A stretch of DNA of 64,000 nucleotides from Pseudoalteromonas viridis (GCF_017742995.1 NZ_CP072425.1:3534001-3598000), one strand, 5' to 3'; positions 53,953 through 63,748 are shown, numbered from the stretch's first letter. Notes: generated by a model from the letters alone, not told the origin. Made by a program: numbers and translations.

Positions 53953-54475
53953 GCCCGCCTGGCTTGATGTGATGACTGTCGGAGAAAAGGCTTGCAGTCA
54001 TCGCACTTGCCGTAAGTACTCTCAAATAACGCTTCTACGCCTTATACAAGCTAAACCTTCAACCACTTTTAAGCTGGAAGGTCTCAGCAGCGATGCTTTA
54101 TACCAATTTCACTTAATACCTGTTCAATTTGACGGAGCAAACATAACGCTAACGGTGTTAAAAATTTCTCATTTAGAACAACTAAATAGCTAAATTTTTG
54201 CCTTGTTATCGACTATGTTTTCTCGCCTCAAAATAGAACACTTAATTAAGCAAATTGGTATTATCAGAAGCGCTCAAACCTGCAAAGAACGGGAACACAC
54301 CCAAGCCTTAAAGTAGGAATATATAACTAGAAAAGTATAGAAATAAAATAACAAAGAATTATTTTGGCACGCATACTGCTTAAGAATGGCGACTGCCAAG
54401 TCAGGCAGCAACTCACTGGGGTGTTCTAGCGAAGGCATCTCAGCCTATTCATTTTTTACTAAGGAGTAGCGTAAA
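53953..54475. other. Intergenic region with MITE-like element
   Basis: No supported gene in 523 bp; a 74-codon frame at 53969-54193 runs into the repeat described separately and lacks a ribosome binding site. The region contains a 162-bp element with inverted ends. AAGGAG for the next gene lies at the right end. Confidence 0.6.
54100..54261. mobile_element. MITE-like element with ATACCAATTT inverted ends
   Basis: ATACCAATTT at 54100-54109 is matched by its reverse complement AAATTGGTAT at 54252-54261, and the pairing continues loosely inward (CACTTAATACC against TTAATTAAG). The 162-bp interior has no coding capacity. The ends and interior (AACTAAATAGCTAAATTTTT) resemble a non-autonomous repeat I recall in marine gammaproteobacterial intergenic regions. 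No target-site duplication is obvious. Confidence 0.55.
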
Positions 54476-55219
54476 ATGAAACAACTTTTACTTTCCACCG
54501 CCCTTGTGGCCTCTGGCGCTTTTAGCTTTTCTGCACAGGCCGGCGAATTAGACCCTCAGCTACAAGCCAAACTTGACCAGGCGCAGTTCCTGTACGACCA
54601 CGGATACTATCAGGAAGCACTAAAACACATTCAGTGGCTGTTTAACAATGGTATTGCGACAGATTATGACTTTGCCCCACACCAGGTGAGTATCATTACT
54701 TGGTGGGCTGCAATGCGAGACCACCATGAGCCTGCCAGAATTAGTTATGATCGCGCCGTGAAAGACACCATCACTCAGCTCAAGCGTGCGCCTCATAACT
54801 GCGCCGCATTTGATGATGTTGAAGTGATGATGGAAAACAAGCATGCACTCGAAGACTTCGTCACTGTATTAGAAAACGAAACGGCGGAGCACCCGCAGAT
54901 CTGGCAGCGCTGCTGGGGTTACAGTACCTCTTTGATAGCAGTTGAACAGACATCCAAGCCGCTAATCGATGCCTATCTGGTCGACCTGTCTGATCATTTC
55001 AAAGCTGAGTTTATCCCTGTTATTGATGGCTTGTACACGCAGTGCGACGATGATATTGATTATAGAGAAGCCTGTCAGGACAGTGTTATTGATTACCTCA
55101 CTGATGTATCAGCCTCTTTCAGACATGCCGCCACGACGCATTATGACCTGCATGAAGCCGGCCAGATTGGCGCTTTAACTGTACAACTGCGATTAAAATG
55201 GCAGGCGCAAGATCAATAA
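54476..55219 (+). CDS. Secreted hypothetical protein, 247 residues
   Basis: A protein with a clear signal peptide (cleavage after AQA, about residue 22) and an all-helical mature part beginning with a TPR-like hairpin (LDQAQFLYDHGYYQEALKH). Four cysteines (CAAF, RCWG, QCDDD, ACQD) could form disulfides in the periplasm. No family was recognised. AAGGAG precedes the ATG and a terminator follows, so it is a single-gene unit. Confidence 0.7.
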   Translation: MKQLLLSTALVASGAFSFSAQAGELDPQLQAKLDQAQFLYDHGYYQEALKHIQWLFNNGIATDYDFAPHQVSIITWWAAMRDHHEPARISYDRAVKDTITQLKRAPHNCAAFDDVEVMMENKHALEDFVTVLENETAEHPQIWQRCWGYSTSLIAVEQTSKPLIDAYLVDLSDHFKAEFIPVIDGLYTQCDDDIDYREACQDSVIDYLTDVSASFRHAATTHYDLHEAGQIGALTVQLRLKWQAQDQ

Positions 55220-55231
55220 TTGGACATTTAG

Positions 55232-55256
55232 GTAGAGGCAGGTTTATTGCCTCTAC
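55232..55256 (+). terminator. Hairpin after secreted protein gene
   Basis: GTAGAGGCA pairs perfectly with TGCCTCTAC around a 7-base loop, 12 bases after the stop codon. The T-tract is weak. Confidence 0.6.
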
Positions 55257-55326
55257 ATTAGCACGGTAATCATATCCCTAGCAGCTTTCCGGGCAGTGCC
55301 AATGACCCCCTCGCCACCAAAATGCC

Positions 55327-56433
55327 TCAGAGCTTATCTAATACAGCAATCATGGCTTGGGCAACCGCCACGGAAGATAAATAGTTTTGTCCGGTGATCA
55401 ACCTCCCATCCACTTCGACAAACGCGGTATTGCGCTCACCATGCAAAAACATCCCGCCCCGCGCTTTGACTTGCTCACCAATTAAAAACGGAAATTCTTT
55501 AAAGTAAGCGGCATCCTGGCGCTCAAATGACTCGGGATAACCGCTCACACGCTTATTGGCCAGCAGATACTCTCCAGATTTAAGCTTCAAATTAACAATA
55601 CCAGCAGTGCCATGACACACCGCAGAAATAATCCCCTTATTCTGCTCATAAACCTGCATAGCAATCGCCTGGATCTGCGGATGCTCTGCCACTTCGTACA
55701 TGGCATTGCTTCCCCCAACATAATGCACGGCATGATACAGTGAGGCGTCGACTTGCTCGGGCGTCAAACTATGGCCAATAGCATACATAAACTCAGGATC
55801 GTACAGATAGTGTTTATGAATGGGCATGGAGGTATTGATATAAGACAGGCTCAGCGCACCACCTCGGGTACTCATAAAATCGACCTCATAGCCAGCTTTG
55901 ATAAAAGTATCATAGGCATAGACTAGTTCAGAAAAGCTGGTACCTGCTGGCAAGTCGCTGTCACCATGAAAGCTGGCACTGGAGGCAATAAACAAGATTT
56001 TCTTATCTTTATACTGGGTGCTCTGCTGTGTCGCCGTTTTGCTGACGATTTGCCATTTTCCGGCAATGCGTTTAAGCAAAACGTGATCGATAAAAGCCTG
56101 ATTAGGTGGTGAGACGGCAATTTTTAACCGCGCTGTGGCAATATCGCCATCGATTTTTAGGGAAAGAATTTTCCCCCGCCGCTGCTTTGCCTGCTTAGCG
56201 GCAAACCAGCTACTGTATTGACTGGCCGTGACTGTCCAAAATGGCTTGGTATTATGAGAAAGTAGCAACTGAGCTTGCGGGTGAAATGCATTTTGAATGC
56301 GCGCGGGGTCAGCCATTTGTGTCCCCTGAAGATAATCATTTAGGGCACGTATCACCCCGCTCTCGTCGGCATGGGAGTGCCCCCAGTGCATCAAACAAAA
56401 TAAAATCAAGATCGTCTTAAGACAAATTCTCAT
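55327..56433 (-). CDS. Exported NTF2-like (lumazine-binding type) and DJ-1/PfpI fusion protein
   Basis: A 368-residue protein. A signal peptide (about 1-22) is followed by an NTF2-like domain (about 25-140: IRALNDYLQGTQMADPARIQ, VLLKRIAGKWQIVSK) and a DJ-1/PfpI domain (about 145-365) with the nucleophile elbow AVCHGTAGIVNL. The DJ-1 part resembles the Hsp31-type protein at 50.5 kb (shared TGQN near the C-terminus). The fusion of a putative small-ligand pocket with a DJ-1 enzyme is uncommon. GGAG precedes the ATG. It is followed on the same strand by no partner; a membrane AraC regulator gene lies 82 bases upstream. Confidence 0.8.
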   Translation of the reverse strand: MRICLKTILILFCLMHWGHSHADESGVIRALNDYLQGTQMADPARIQNAFHPQAQLLLSHNTKPFWTVTASQYSSWFAAKQAKQRRGKILSLKIDGDIATARLKIAVSPPNQAFIDHVLLKRIAGKWQIVSKTATQQSTQYKDKKILFIASSASFHGDSDLPAGTSFSELVYAYDTFIKAGYEVDFMSTRGGALSLSYINTSMPIHKHYLYDPEFMYAIGHSLTPEQVDASLYHAVHYVGGSNAMYEVAEHPQIQAIAMQVYEQNKGIISAVCHGTAGIVNLKLKSGEYLLANKRVSGYPESFERQDAAYFKEFPFLIGEQVKARGGMFLHGERNTAFVEVDGRLITGQNYLSSVAVAQAMIAVLDKL

Positions 56434-56515
56434 GGTGTGTCTCCGGTTAACTTAAAGTCACCTCACCATAAAACATAACCTTAAAAAACAAGCTCCTGGA
56501 TTATAATTTGGGTGT

Positions 56516-57544
56516 TCAGGATGATAATGTAGCAGTGTTGCTTGCCCTGAACTGACTGGGGGTCTGGCCGCTGTATTTCTTAAATGCCGTGTAAAATGTT
56601 GAGCTGGCATTAAAACCACACAACTCAGCCACGAGGTCCATTGTCAGGTTCTGCTGCTGGCATAACAATCCCTGAGCGTACTCGACTCGGTAGCGGTTCA
56701 GGTATTGATTAAAGTTACAGCCATAGTGCTGATTTAAAAATTGAGACAGTTTGGTATGACTTACTCCTAAGCGCCGGGCCAGCCTGGGTAAGGACATGTC
56801 GGGATCGGTAAACAGGCGCTCTTCATCCAGCAAGTGTGTTAATTTTGCCGACAACTCATGGCTCTGCTGATCTGAAATACGCTGCGCTGCATATTTTACT
56901 TTTACTTTGCCTGCGCCGGAGTAAACCACCACGCTCAGATAGAGCACCATAGAAAATGACAAAGCCCCCATAATATAAGAGGTGTAGGCCGCGGTATAAT
57001 AGGCAAGCCAGATCAACCAACCGCCACCCAGCACCACCAGTGGCATATCACGCCAGGCCAGACGACTTGGTGTGGACCAAAGCGCAACAAGTTTATCCCT
57101 GCAAACCCAGCTTGCCGCTAACAAATATCCGAGCCAGACATAACTTGATCCCCGATATATCCAGCTTTGCCAAAGTTCCAGATAGCTGTGATAGGGATAT
57201 AAGAAACCTATCAGTGCAACCACAAATACCCAGGCAGCAAAATGCCAGGGTAGCATCACACGGTATTTATCCGGGCTTTGGGCCCGAAAACAAAAGGAAA
57301 AAAGACTTGGCCCAATCAAACAGCAGGCGCTTAACCCAAGCTGTAAAATATCTTTACTGAGCCCCGGGCTGAAATAAAACGCGACCGATTTGCCAATCCG
57401 AACACTCAGCATAAGTAACAACAAAGACAGCCAGGACGCCCCGGTTATCGCTTGTCGTTTATGATAGATCCAGATGGCAAGCAAAACCCCGTTAAACGCT
57501 CCAAGGGAGGCAAAAAAGAACAAAAAGTAGCGTGAAAATTCCAT
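56516..57544 (-). CDS. Membrane-bound AraC family regulator
   Basis: A 342-residue protein with about seven hydrophobic helices in the N-terminal two thirds (about 5-215) and a C-terminal AraC double HTH (about 235-335, with LARRLGVSHTKLSQFLN and CGFNASSTFYTAFKKYSGQTPSQFR). The family senses signals in the membrane and acts on adjacent genes. It lies upstream of the NTF2/DJ-1 gene on the same strand, so it may regulate that gene. No clear ribosome binding site was seen before the ATG. Confidence 0.9.
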   Translation of the reverse strand: MEFSRYFLFFFASLGAFNGVLLAIWIYHKRQAITGASWLSLLLLMLSVRIGKSVAFYFSPGLSKDILQLGLSACCLIGPSLFSFCFRAQSPDKYRVMLPWHFAAWVFVVALIGFLYPYHSYLELWQSWIYRGSSYVWLGYLLAASWVCRDKLVALWSTPSRLAWRDMPLVVLGGGWLIWLAYYTAAYTSYIMGALSFSMVLYLSVVVYSGAGKVKVKYAAQRISDQQSHELSAKLTHLLDEERLFTDPDMSLPRLARRLGVSHTKLSQFLNQHYGCNFNQYLNRYRVEYAQGLLCQQQNLTMDLVAELCGFNASSTFYTAFKKYSGQTPSQFRASNTATLSS

Positions 57545-57632
57545 GGTTTTATTGATTCGTCACAGACGCTGTCACTATCGCACAACAAGCGGGCAACGCC
57601 AAGGCTCGGCGTTTAGCGTTCGTATATTGCAA

Positions 57633-58421
57633 CTACAGCGACTCATGCTCAATCACCTGAAGCGTCCTCTGCACAAAGCGCTCATAGGCTTTACTTGGCA
57701 AAAATGGCGATTTACCTTGCGGGTTAAAACGCGCGACCAGCTCAACGGCCCTTTTATCTGCCATGATTTGTTCCAAACTTAACCCTTGTTTACTAAGCGT
57801 TCTCACCATGTTCACCCAGTCGAGGGTGTTTTGTCTGAACGCACGCAGTAAGGTTTTACTGGCGGCTTCACCATGACCCGGCACCACCAGGCTCTGTTCG
57901 TCCCCTAAGCTTAAAATCGTCTCTATCGCCTGGTTAAACCCAGCCACTCCGCCGGCATAAAAAGTAGGATGCCAGCTGGTATCAAACACATCTCCAACAA
58001 AAATAACATTACCCGGCTTATAATAGTAAATGTTATCGGTGCCGGTATGAGATTTCACCACCCGGTGAGTAATATCAAACCGGTTGATTGTGCCCGTCAC
58101 AAGTTGCGCACCCCGACTGGCAAAAAAGGCATTGCCACCAGTATGATCTGCATGAGCGTGCGTATTAATAATATGCGTGACAGGTTTGCGGTAAATTGTC
58201 TGAATGGTTTTTTCCAATTCAGCCAGATATGGCTCACCTGGCATAGGGTCGATTAACACCAAGCCATCGGGGGTATCGAACAGTCCAATATTAGTACCGT
58301 AGTCTTTCCCGCTGAGAATATGCACATGCTGCGACACCGCCTGAACCTGAATATTGGCACTGAACGCAGCACTGCTCAGTAAAATTAGCGCTGTAGCAAA
58401 TAGCGTTTTGAACAATTTCAT
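57633..58421 (-). CDS. Exported MBL-fold metallo-hydrolase
   Basis: A 262-residue metallo-beta-lactamase-fold hydrolase with a signal peptide (cleavage near AFS). Metal ligands appear in NTHAHADHTGG (HxHxDH), in HTGTDNIYYY, and in VPGHGEAASK. Such proteins include subclass-B beta-lactamase-like and lactonase/phosphatase enzymes; this one looks closer to the non-lactamase branch. AAGGA lies six bases before ATG 58421. It is divergent from an esterase gene. Substrate unknown. Confidence 0.85.
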   Translation of the reverse strand: MKLFKTLFATALILLSSAAFSANIQVQAVSQHVHILSGKDYGTNIGLFDTPDGLVLIDPMPGEPYLAELEKTIQTIYRKPVTHIINTHAHADHTGGNAFFASRGAQLVTGTINRFDITHRVVKSHTGTDNIYYYKPGNVIFVGDVFDTSWHPTFYAGGVAGFNQAIETILSLGDEQSLVVPGHGEAASKTLLRAFRQNTLDWVNMVRTLSKQGLSLEQIMADKRAVELVARFNPQGKSPFLPSKAYERFVQRTLQVIEHESL

Positions 58422-58609
58422 GCGCAATCCTTGTTATTTTATTTTGATAAACACAATACGTTGTACAGAAAATAAATCAATGGCTCTCTCGCCTTGGTGA
58501 AATTTAGGCTGTATATCACGCGACTAACAAGCTTTACCACACTTCCCTTTGCGTAAGATTAAAATAGGGTTAACATTTGTTTTTTATTCAGACAAAGGAA
58601 AGTTCCCTG

Positions 58610-59422
58610 ATGACTCGAGCACTCTTAATATTAATTGGCTCTATGTTCTGCTCAGTAGCGTTTGCAAAAAGTGAGGTACATTCAGAGCCGATGCAGTTTG
58701 CCAGCACCTTGACGTTTAAATCTCAAATACTGCAACAAAGCCGCTCGGTAAACGTGTATTTACCAGCGGGGTATCACGAGAATACACAGCAAAAGTACCC
58801 GGTTATATACTTGCTGGACGGCTCAAAAGACGAAGACTTTATCCACATTGCCGGACTGGTTCAGTTTGCAAACTTTCCTTGGCTGAATATTCTGCCACCC
58901 AGCATAGTTGTTGGCATCAGTAATCAGGACAGAAAACACGACTTTACAACGTTGAGCAACAACGTGCTCGATAAACGCGACTTGCCAACACAGGGCGGCG
59001 CCAAATCATTTATTGCGTTTATAGAAAAAGAATTGCGACCGCTAGTCGAGCAACGTTATCGCACCAGTCAGTCAAGTACGCTGATAGGCCAGTCTCTGGG
59101 TGGGCTGCTAGCCAGCGAAATTCTGTTTCATCACACAACTTTGTTTGACCACTATGTGATTATCAGCCCCAGTTTATGGTGGGACGACGAATCACTGCTC
59201 GCCAAACCTTTCAGTCCCTCGGGTTTACCAAAATCCGTCTACATTGCCGTTGGCAAAGAGGGTAAGGTTATGGAGCGCGTTGCAAAGCAACTTTATGACA
59301 AAATCGCCCCCCAACTTGAAGATAAAGCTCAGTTACATTTCCGCTATTTCGAAGAGCTCGATCACGGAGATACTTTACACCTGGCTGTGTATGATGCGTT
59401 TAAACAGATCCAGTACCAATAA
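58610..59422 (+). CDS. Exported alpha/beta hydrolase, esterase D/IroE-like
   Basis: A 270-residue esterase of the Fes/IroE and putative esterase family with a signal peptide (cleavage near AFA). It has the N-terminal SRSVNVYLPAGYHENTQQKY strand, the oxyanion-region YLLDGSKDE, the nucleophile elbow GQSLGG, and ELDHGDTLH with the catalytic His. These proteins hydrolyse siderophore esters or simple esters. GGAA precedes ATG 58610; an upstream TTG is rejected. No siderophore genes are nearby. Confidence 0.85.
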   Translation: MTRALLILIGSMFCSVAFAKSEVHSEPMQFASTLTFKSQILQQSRSVNVYLPAGYHENTQQKYPVIYLLDGSKDEDFIHIAGLVQFANFPWLNILPPSIVVGISNQDRKHDFTTLSNNVLDKRDLPTQGGAKSFIAFIEKELRPLVEQRYRTSQSSTLIGQSLGGLLASEILFHHTTLFDHYVIISPSLWWDDESLLAKPFSPSGLPKSVYIAVGKEGKVMERVAKQLYDKIAPQLEDKAQLHFRYFEELDHGDTLHLAVYDAFKQIQYQ

Positions 59423-59587
59423 AACACTGCCGTTACGCACGCCAGGTGACCAGCACCAAAGTTGAGTCATGTATTCTGTCTGAGTTTACTTTTTTCAACA
59501 GTCATGTGTTTTTATCGACTTTGTGATGCAAACTTCATATTACCTGCGTATATTGGGCTGTCCTGAATTTTTGAAGTAAAGATCTTT

Positions 59588-60667
59588 ATGCGCAGTTGTC
59601 TATTTTTAACCTTACTGGCCCCTTTTTTCGCCAACTCAGCCCCTATGCAGCTTGAGTTTTTAGATGAATTTATTGTTCCTGCTGATTTGCGCGTCGATGG
59701 CGACAAAGTCGGCGGTTTGTCCAGCATTGAATATAACGATGGCCGCTATTTGCTCATCGCCGATGACTCAAAAAACCCCCGCTACTTTGAAGCCAATATT
59801 GCGATTAAAAATCAGAAAATTGAACAGGTTGAATTCACAAAGTCGCTGCCGCTGATAAACCAAAAAACCGACTCCGTTGTGGTTGACCCCGAGAGCCTCA
59901 GGATGGCCCCCAATGGGAAAGACATCATATGGACCAGTGAAGGCAGCATTAAATATCACCATGCGCCTGCCATTTTCATGCAAACCGAACAAGGCCAGGT
60001 TAGCTTTACACTGCCTGAGATGTTCAACATCAGTAAAGCGTCCGGACCCAGACACAATGCTGTTTTCGAAGGACTCACCGTGGCCCATTCCGGCCAAGGC
60101 ATTTGGGTATCTGCCGAAGGCGCACTTAAACAAGATGGTGAAGAGTCCAACATTGAACACGGCAGCATGGTACGTATCTCTTACTTTGATTTTGCCTCGA
60201 AACGCATGCAAAAGCAGTTTGCCTATTATCTCGAACCTATGGTCAATCGCCCACAAGCAAAGCCTGATGCGTTTCGCACCACCGGCCTTGTTGAGATATT
60301 ACAGCTAAATGAACACCAGTTTCTTACCATGGAACGTTCATACACCTCGGGGATTGCTGACGGGGGCAATGATGTCAGCATTTATCTTGTTGATATGAAA
60401 GAGGCAACCGACACAAGCAAAATGGCTTCACTAAAACAGCAGCATTTTCGCCCTGCCAGTAAAACTCTGCTGCTGAACCTGGCCACCGTCAAGGAACAAC
60501 TGGGCTCCAAACACATTGATAACCTGGAGGGCATGACCTTGGGTCCTAAGCTTGCCAATGGCAATCCGAGCTTGCTGATGGTGTCGGATGATAATTTTAA
60601 CGTGCATGGTAAACAGCTGAGTCAGGTCCTGCTGTTCGAGGTGAAAACACCCGCGCCTGCCCACTAA
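59588..60667 (+). CDS. Exported phytase-like esterase (pfam13449-type)
   Basis: A 359-residue protein with a short signal peptide (cleavage near NSA). It forms a beta-propeller-like fold with GGLSSIEYNDGRYLLIADDS near the start, PESLRMAPNGKDIIWTSEG in the middle and DNLEGMTLGPKLANG near the end, matching the family described as having esterase-like activity of phytase. The function in vivo is unsure; phosphate or organic-ester scavenging is plausible. Single gene between an esterase and the convergent GH92 gene. Confidence 0.8.
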   Translation: MRSCLFLTLLAPFFANSAPMQLEFLDEFIVPADLRVDGDKVGGLSSIEYNDGRYLLIADDSKNPRYFEANIAIKNQKIEQVEFTKSLPLINQKTDSVVVDPESLRMAPNGKDIIWTSEGSIKYHHAPAIFMQTEQGQVSFTLPEMFNISKASGPRHNAVFEGLTVAHSGQGIWVSAEGALKQDGEESNIEHGSMVRISYFDFASKRMQKQFAYYLEPMVNRPQAKPDAFRTTGLVEILQLNEHQFLTMERSYTSGIADGGNDVSIYLVDMKEATDTSKMASLKQQHFRPASKTLLLNLATVKEQLGSKHIDNLEGMTLGPKLANGNPSLLMVSDDNFNVHGKQLSQVLLFEVKTPAPAH

Positions 60668-60687
60668 TCTCTGAGCGAGGTTTGACA

Positions 60688-60714
60688 CAAAAAGTCCCGA
60701 CAGTCAGTCGGGGC
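60688..60714 (-). terminator. Rho-independent terminator of the GH92 gene
   Basis: On the minus strand GCCCCGAC and GTCGGGAC form a stem followed by TTTTTG, about 45 bases after the GH92 stop codon. Confidence 0.75.
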
Positions 60715-60757
60715 ATTACAAACAGCTCAGAGTTTAAAATCCTTACAACCTATGCCA

Positions 60758-63262
60758 TTACTGCGTTGCAGGCCCATAACTGGGCGGTCGATTTTCCACA
60801 GCACTGCCAAATGCTTTGTTTGGTGTTTTACTTAAGGTAAAGTCCAGCGTAACCGGTTCATTGATGTAGGTCTCATCAATCCAGCTATTCAAGGTGGCTT
60901 CACCGTTTACCTTCAGCGTATTGATGTAAATGTGCTCGGCAGAAGCCTGCGGTGCGTTCAATGTTAAATTACCTATACTCGCGCGTTTAAACTGAGGACT
61001 GGACAGCACCAGATCTGCACGGCCCGGATATTTGGGGTAAAGCCCCAGACTACTGAATACATACCAGGAAGACATCTGACCCAAATCATCCTGACCAGGG
61101 ATCCCATCCGGCGCATCCAACCAAAGCTGCTTCATAGTTTCACGTACCGTTTGCTGTGTTTTGTACGCTTCACCGGTGTGCAGATACATCCACGGAGACA
61201 GAATAGACGGCTGGTTAGATACATCGGCAAATTCAGCCGAGTCTCGATACAACACCCAGCTGCCATCCGCTTTACGGAAATGGCTATCCAATCTCTGACT
61301 CATTGCCTTTTCACCTCCCAGAACTTTTGCCAGCCCCGCGCCATCATGGGGGATCATCCATAAATATTGCGCCGGACTGCCCTCAACAAACAGGTGACCA
61401 GAAAACGGATCAAATTCGTCTTTCCAGCTGCCGTCTTTGTTGCGTCCCTGAATATACCCCAGCGACTCGGTGGCAGACGGATTATAGATATTGCGCCAGA
61501 ACCCGGCTTCGTTCACAAAACGAGCAGCATCGCCTTGCTTGCCCAGGCGCGCAGCCAGCTGAGACAATGAAAAGTAGCTGGATGCCTGCTCAAGGGTTTC
61601 TGATGCACCTTCCCAGCTGTTCGACTGTTCTGAGATATACCCAAGCGTCTGCCATTGATCTAACGACGGCTTTTGCCCGCGACAAAACACCGGACAGCCA
61701 GTTTCAGATAAATCAAACTCGGTAGGCTCAGTCGCGGCTTTACGCAAAGACTGATACGCCCCGCTCACATCAAAGTCATCCGCACCAAATGCCACAAAAT
61801 TCGCAATCGCTATTGTTGCAGGGTCACCACTCATCACGCCCGTTGTCCCGGCATTGTGCGTCCAGCGATCCCAAACTCCATTATACTGACTCGCCTGATT
61901 AAATAAGGACTGGGCAATATCGCTGCCGCGCTTTTTATCCAGAAGAGTGATCAGTTGCAGCTGTGAACGGTAAACGTCCCAGCCAGAAAAGTTCGCATAC
62001 TGGTGTGTTTGAGTGCCTTTTACAGTATGAACTTGCTGATCGAACCCTATATACTGACCATTCACATCTGAAAAAATATTGGGATGATACAGACTATGAT
62101 ATAAAGCGGTATAGAAAACTCTGAGTTTGCTGGTGTCGTCTGATTCCACTTTCACCTTAGACAACTCCTGCTCCCAGGCCGCCTGCGCCCCCTTGCGCAA
62201 TTCTGCAAAGTTCTGCCCAGCCTGTTCTTTTTTAAGGTTCTCCCTGGCATTATCAAGACTTACATAAGAGATACCAACGCGCATTTGCACGGTTTCACCT
62301 GCATCCAAATCCAGATCGACCCAAACACCTGAGCCTTTACCGATATCCGGCCAACCGTTATCGCCGTACCCCATTCCACCTTTTGCCGAATCTTGCCCTT
62401 TGAATACTTCACCGTCTTTCCAGGCGCCTGAGCCTGAAATGGGTTTATCGAGCTTGGCAACAAAATGCAGCGTGTAGTAGTCCCTTTGGTTGTGCTCGCC
62501 CAGATAACCGCAAAAGTTGCCAGAGGTCACATAACCGGTTACCTCACCCTGTTTCGCATCGACCTTAACATAAGCGTCGCCACTGCCTAATTGAGAGTAG
62601 GACGTCCTGAATAGCAACTTAGCGTTGTCTGCCTGTTCATAAGTAAAGTTGGCGATCCCCGTGCGGGTGGTTGCAGCAAGCTCAACGTTTACACCATTGT
62701 CTAATCCAACCTGATAGTAGCCCGGTATCGCGGTTTCATTGTCATGGCTAAACCCGGCACTAAAATAGGCATTAATGGGATCGGTTGCGGGAGAAAAGGT
62801 TACATCTTTGGTAAATGGCATCACAGGAATATCGCCGGATGCCCCCAGGCAACCGGTCCCGGATAAACGCGTAAAGGAGAAGCCCTTTACACGGCTGGCC
62901 TGATAATTATAACCACCCGGCGAAACGGGTACCCGCTTCTTCTCTTGCAGAATTTTTTTCGAGATCCCCTCTGACTCCGCAAGAAGATCTTCTGTATAAG
63001 CATGCTCAGGACCAAAGTTAAACATGCCAAATGGCACCAGCGCCCCCGGCGTCACATTACCGGCTTGCCTGTGATTAAACGGCCCCTGAGTACCGATCAA
63101 GGGATCGACATAAGACACAACATCAGTAACATAGTTTGATGATGCAGAAACTGACGCATCAGTATGTTGATTTTGCGCGCTAGGCGCCTGTCCACAGGCA
63201 GTTAAAATGGCTGATGACAGAGAAACTAAAGCCAGATGCCTGGCGACTTTATTTTGATTCAT
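60758..63262 (-). CDS. GH92 family alpha-mannosidase lipoprotein
   Basis: An 834-residue glycosidase with a lipoprotein signal peptide (lipobox LTACG), so probably surface or periplasmic. Family landmarks are VDPLIGTQG near the N-terminus, SFTRLSGTGCLGASGD, GWDVYRSQLQL, the GQDDLGQMSSWYVFSSLGLYP segment holding catalytic acids, and the C-terminal IYINTLKVNGE strand region. GH92 enzymes are calcium-dependent exo-alpha-mannosidases acting on N-glycans or mannans. GGGA precedes the ATG. No other glycan-use genes flank it except the TonB receptor 40 kb away, so no polysaccharide locus is visible. Confidence 0.92.
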   Translation of the reverse strand: MNQNKVARHLALVSLSSAILTACGQAPSAQNQHTDASVSASSNYVTDVVSYVDPLIGTQGPFNHRQAGNVTPGALVPFGMFNFGPEHAYTEDLLAESEGISKKILQEKKRVPVSPGGYNYQASRVKGFSFTRLSGTGCLGASGDIPVMPFTKDVTFSPATDPINAYFSAGFSHDNETAIPGYYQVGLDNGVNVELAATTRTGIANFTYEQADNAKLLFRTSYSQLGSGDAYVKVDAKQGEVTGYVTSGNFCGYLGEHNQRDYYTLHFVAKLDKPISGSGAWKDGEVFKGQDSAKGGMGYGDNGWPDIGKGSGVWVDLDLDAGETVQMRVGISYVSLDNARENLKKEQAGQNFAELRKGAQAAWEQELSKVKVESDDTSKLRVFYTALYHSLYHPNIFSDVNGQYIGFDQQVHTVKGTQTHQYANFSGWDVYRSQLQLITLLDKKRGSDIAQSLFNQASQYNGVWDRWTHNAGTTGVMSGDPATIAIANFVAFGADDFDVSGAYQSLRKAATEPTEFDLSETGCPVFCRGQKPSLDQWQTLGYISEQSNSWEGASETLEQASSYFSLSQLAARLGKQGDAARFVNEAGFWRNIYNPSATESLGYIQGRNKDGSWKDEFDPFSGHLFVEGSPAQYLWMIPHDGAGLAKVLGGEKAMSQRLDSHFRKADGSWVLYRDSAEFADVSNQPSILSPWMYLHTGEAYKTQQTVRETMKQLWLDAPDGIPGQDDLGQMSSWYVFSSLGLYPKYPGRADLVLSSPQFKRASIGNLTLNAPQASAEHIYINTLKVNGEATLNSWIDETYINEPVTLDFTLSKTPNKAFGSAVENRPPSYGPATQ

Positions 63263-63474
63263 TATTGATTCCCACCCAAATGGATCGTTCCAATTTTATT
63301 GTATAAGTGATTTGGATCACCGGATACAATGCCACCCTTTTCGGTACTTGTACAATTTTAATGCGCCAGTTTAAAGGTTGTAAGCGATAACCTGCATTAA
63401 CACTATACTGTTCAAGTGTATACATAAATGACTCCGAGAACTAGAAGTACTACATGGAAGTACTTTACGCCAAA

Positions 63475-63549
63475 CGCAAAAAGCCTAACTCGTTCGATTC
63501 GAGCTTTTATTGTTTGGAGCCTGATAGTGATTGTCGAATTTCAGTGCAG
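63475..63549 (+). repeat. 75-bp direct repeat, copy 1
   Basis: From CGCAAAAAGCCTAACTCG to AATTTCAGTGCAG; 71 of 75 bases match copy 2, which starts 451 bases later. Confidence 0.9.
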
Positions 63550-63577
63550 CTCATACTCACGGTGTGGCCTGTTAGAA

Positions 63578-63602
63578 GATCCCGCATCAAGTGCGGGATG
63601 AC
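63578..63602 (+). repeat. Palindromic element, copy 1
   Basis: ATCCCGCA and TGCGGGAT form a perfect stem around CAAG, flanked by GAAG and GACG. Similar REP-like palindromes are scattered in gammaproteobacterial intergenic regions. Confidence 0.8.
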
Positions 63603-63748
63603 GGTAGTGTGGGCTTTAAGAGTCGAAATATAAGCAACTTCTTTAAAAGCACTCGGCCTATAAAGAGTCTAAACAAACAGTACTTTTAACCCATTTCAGC
63701 AGCGACTCAATATTGGCCCAGTTCTGCTCCGCCTCCAACAACTCCGTT

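Noticed and set aside
53969..54193. 74-codon frame on the plus strand
   Set aside because: Its second half lies in the MITE-like element and it has no ribosome binding site, so it is probably chance.
58610..60667. Esterase pair considered as a siderophore-use locus
   Set aside because: No siderophore biosynthesis, receptor or ABC importer genes are adjacent, and the second gene is of the phytase-like family.
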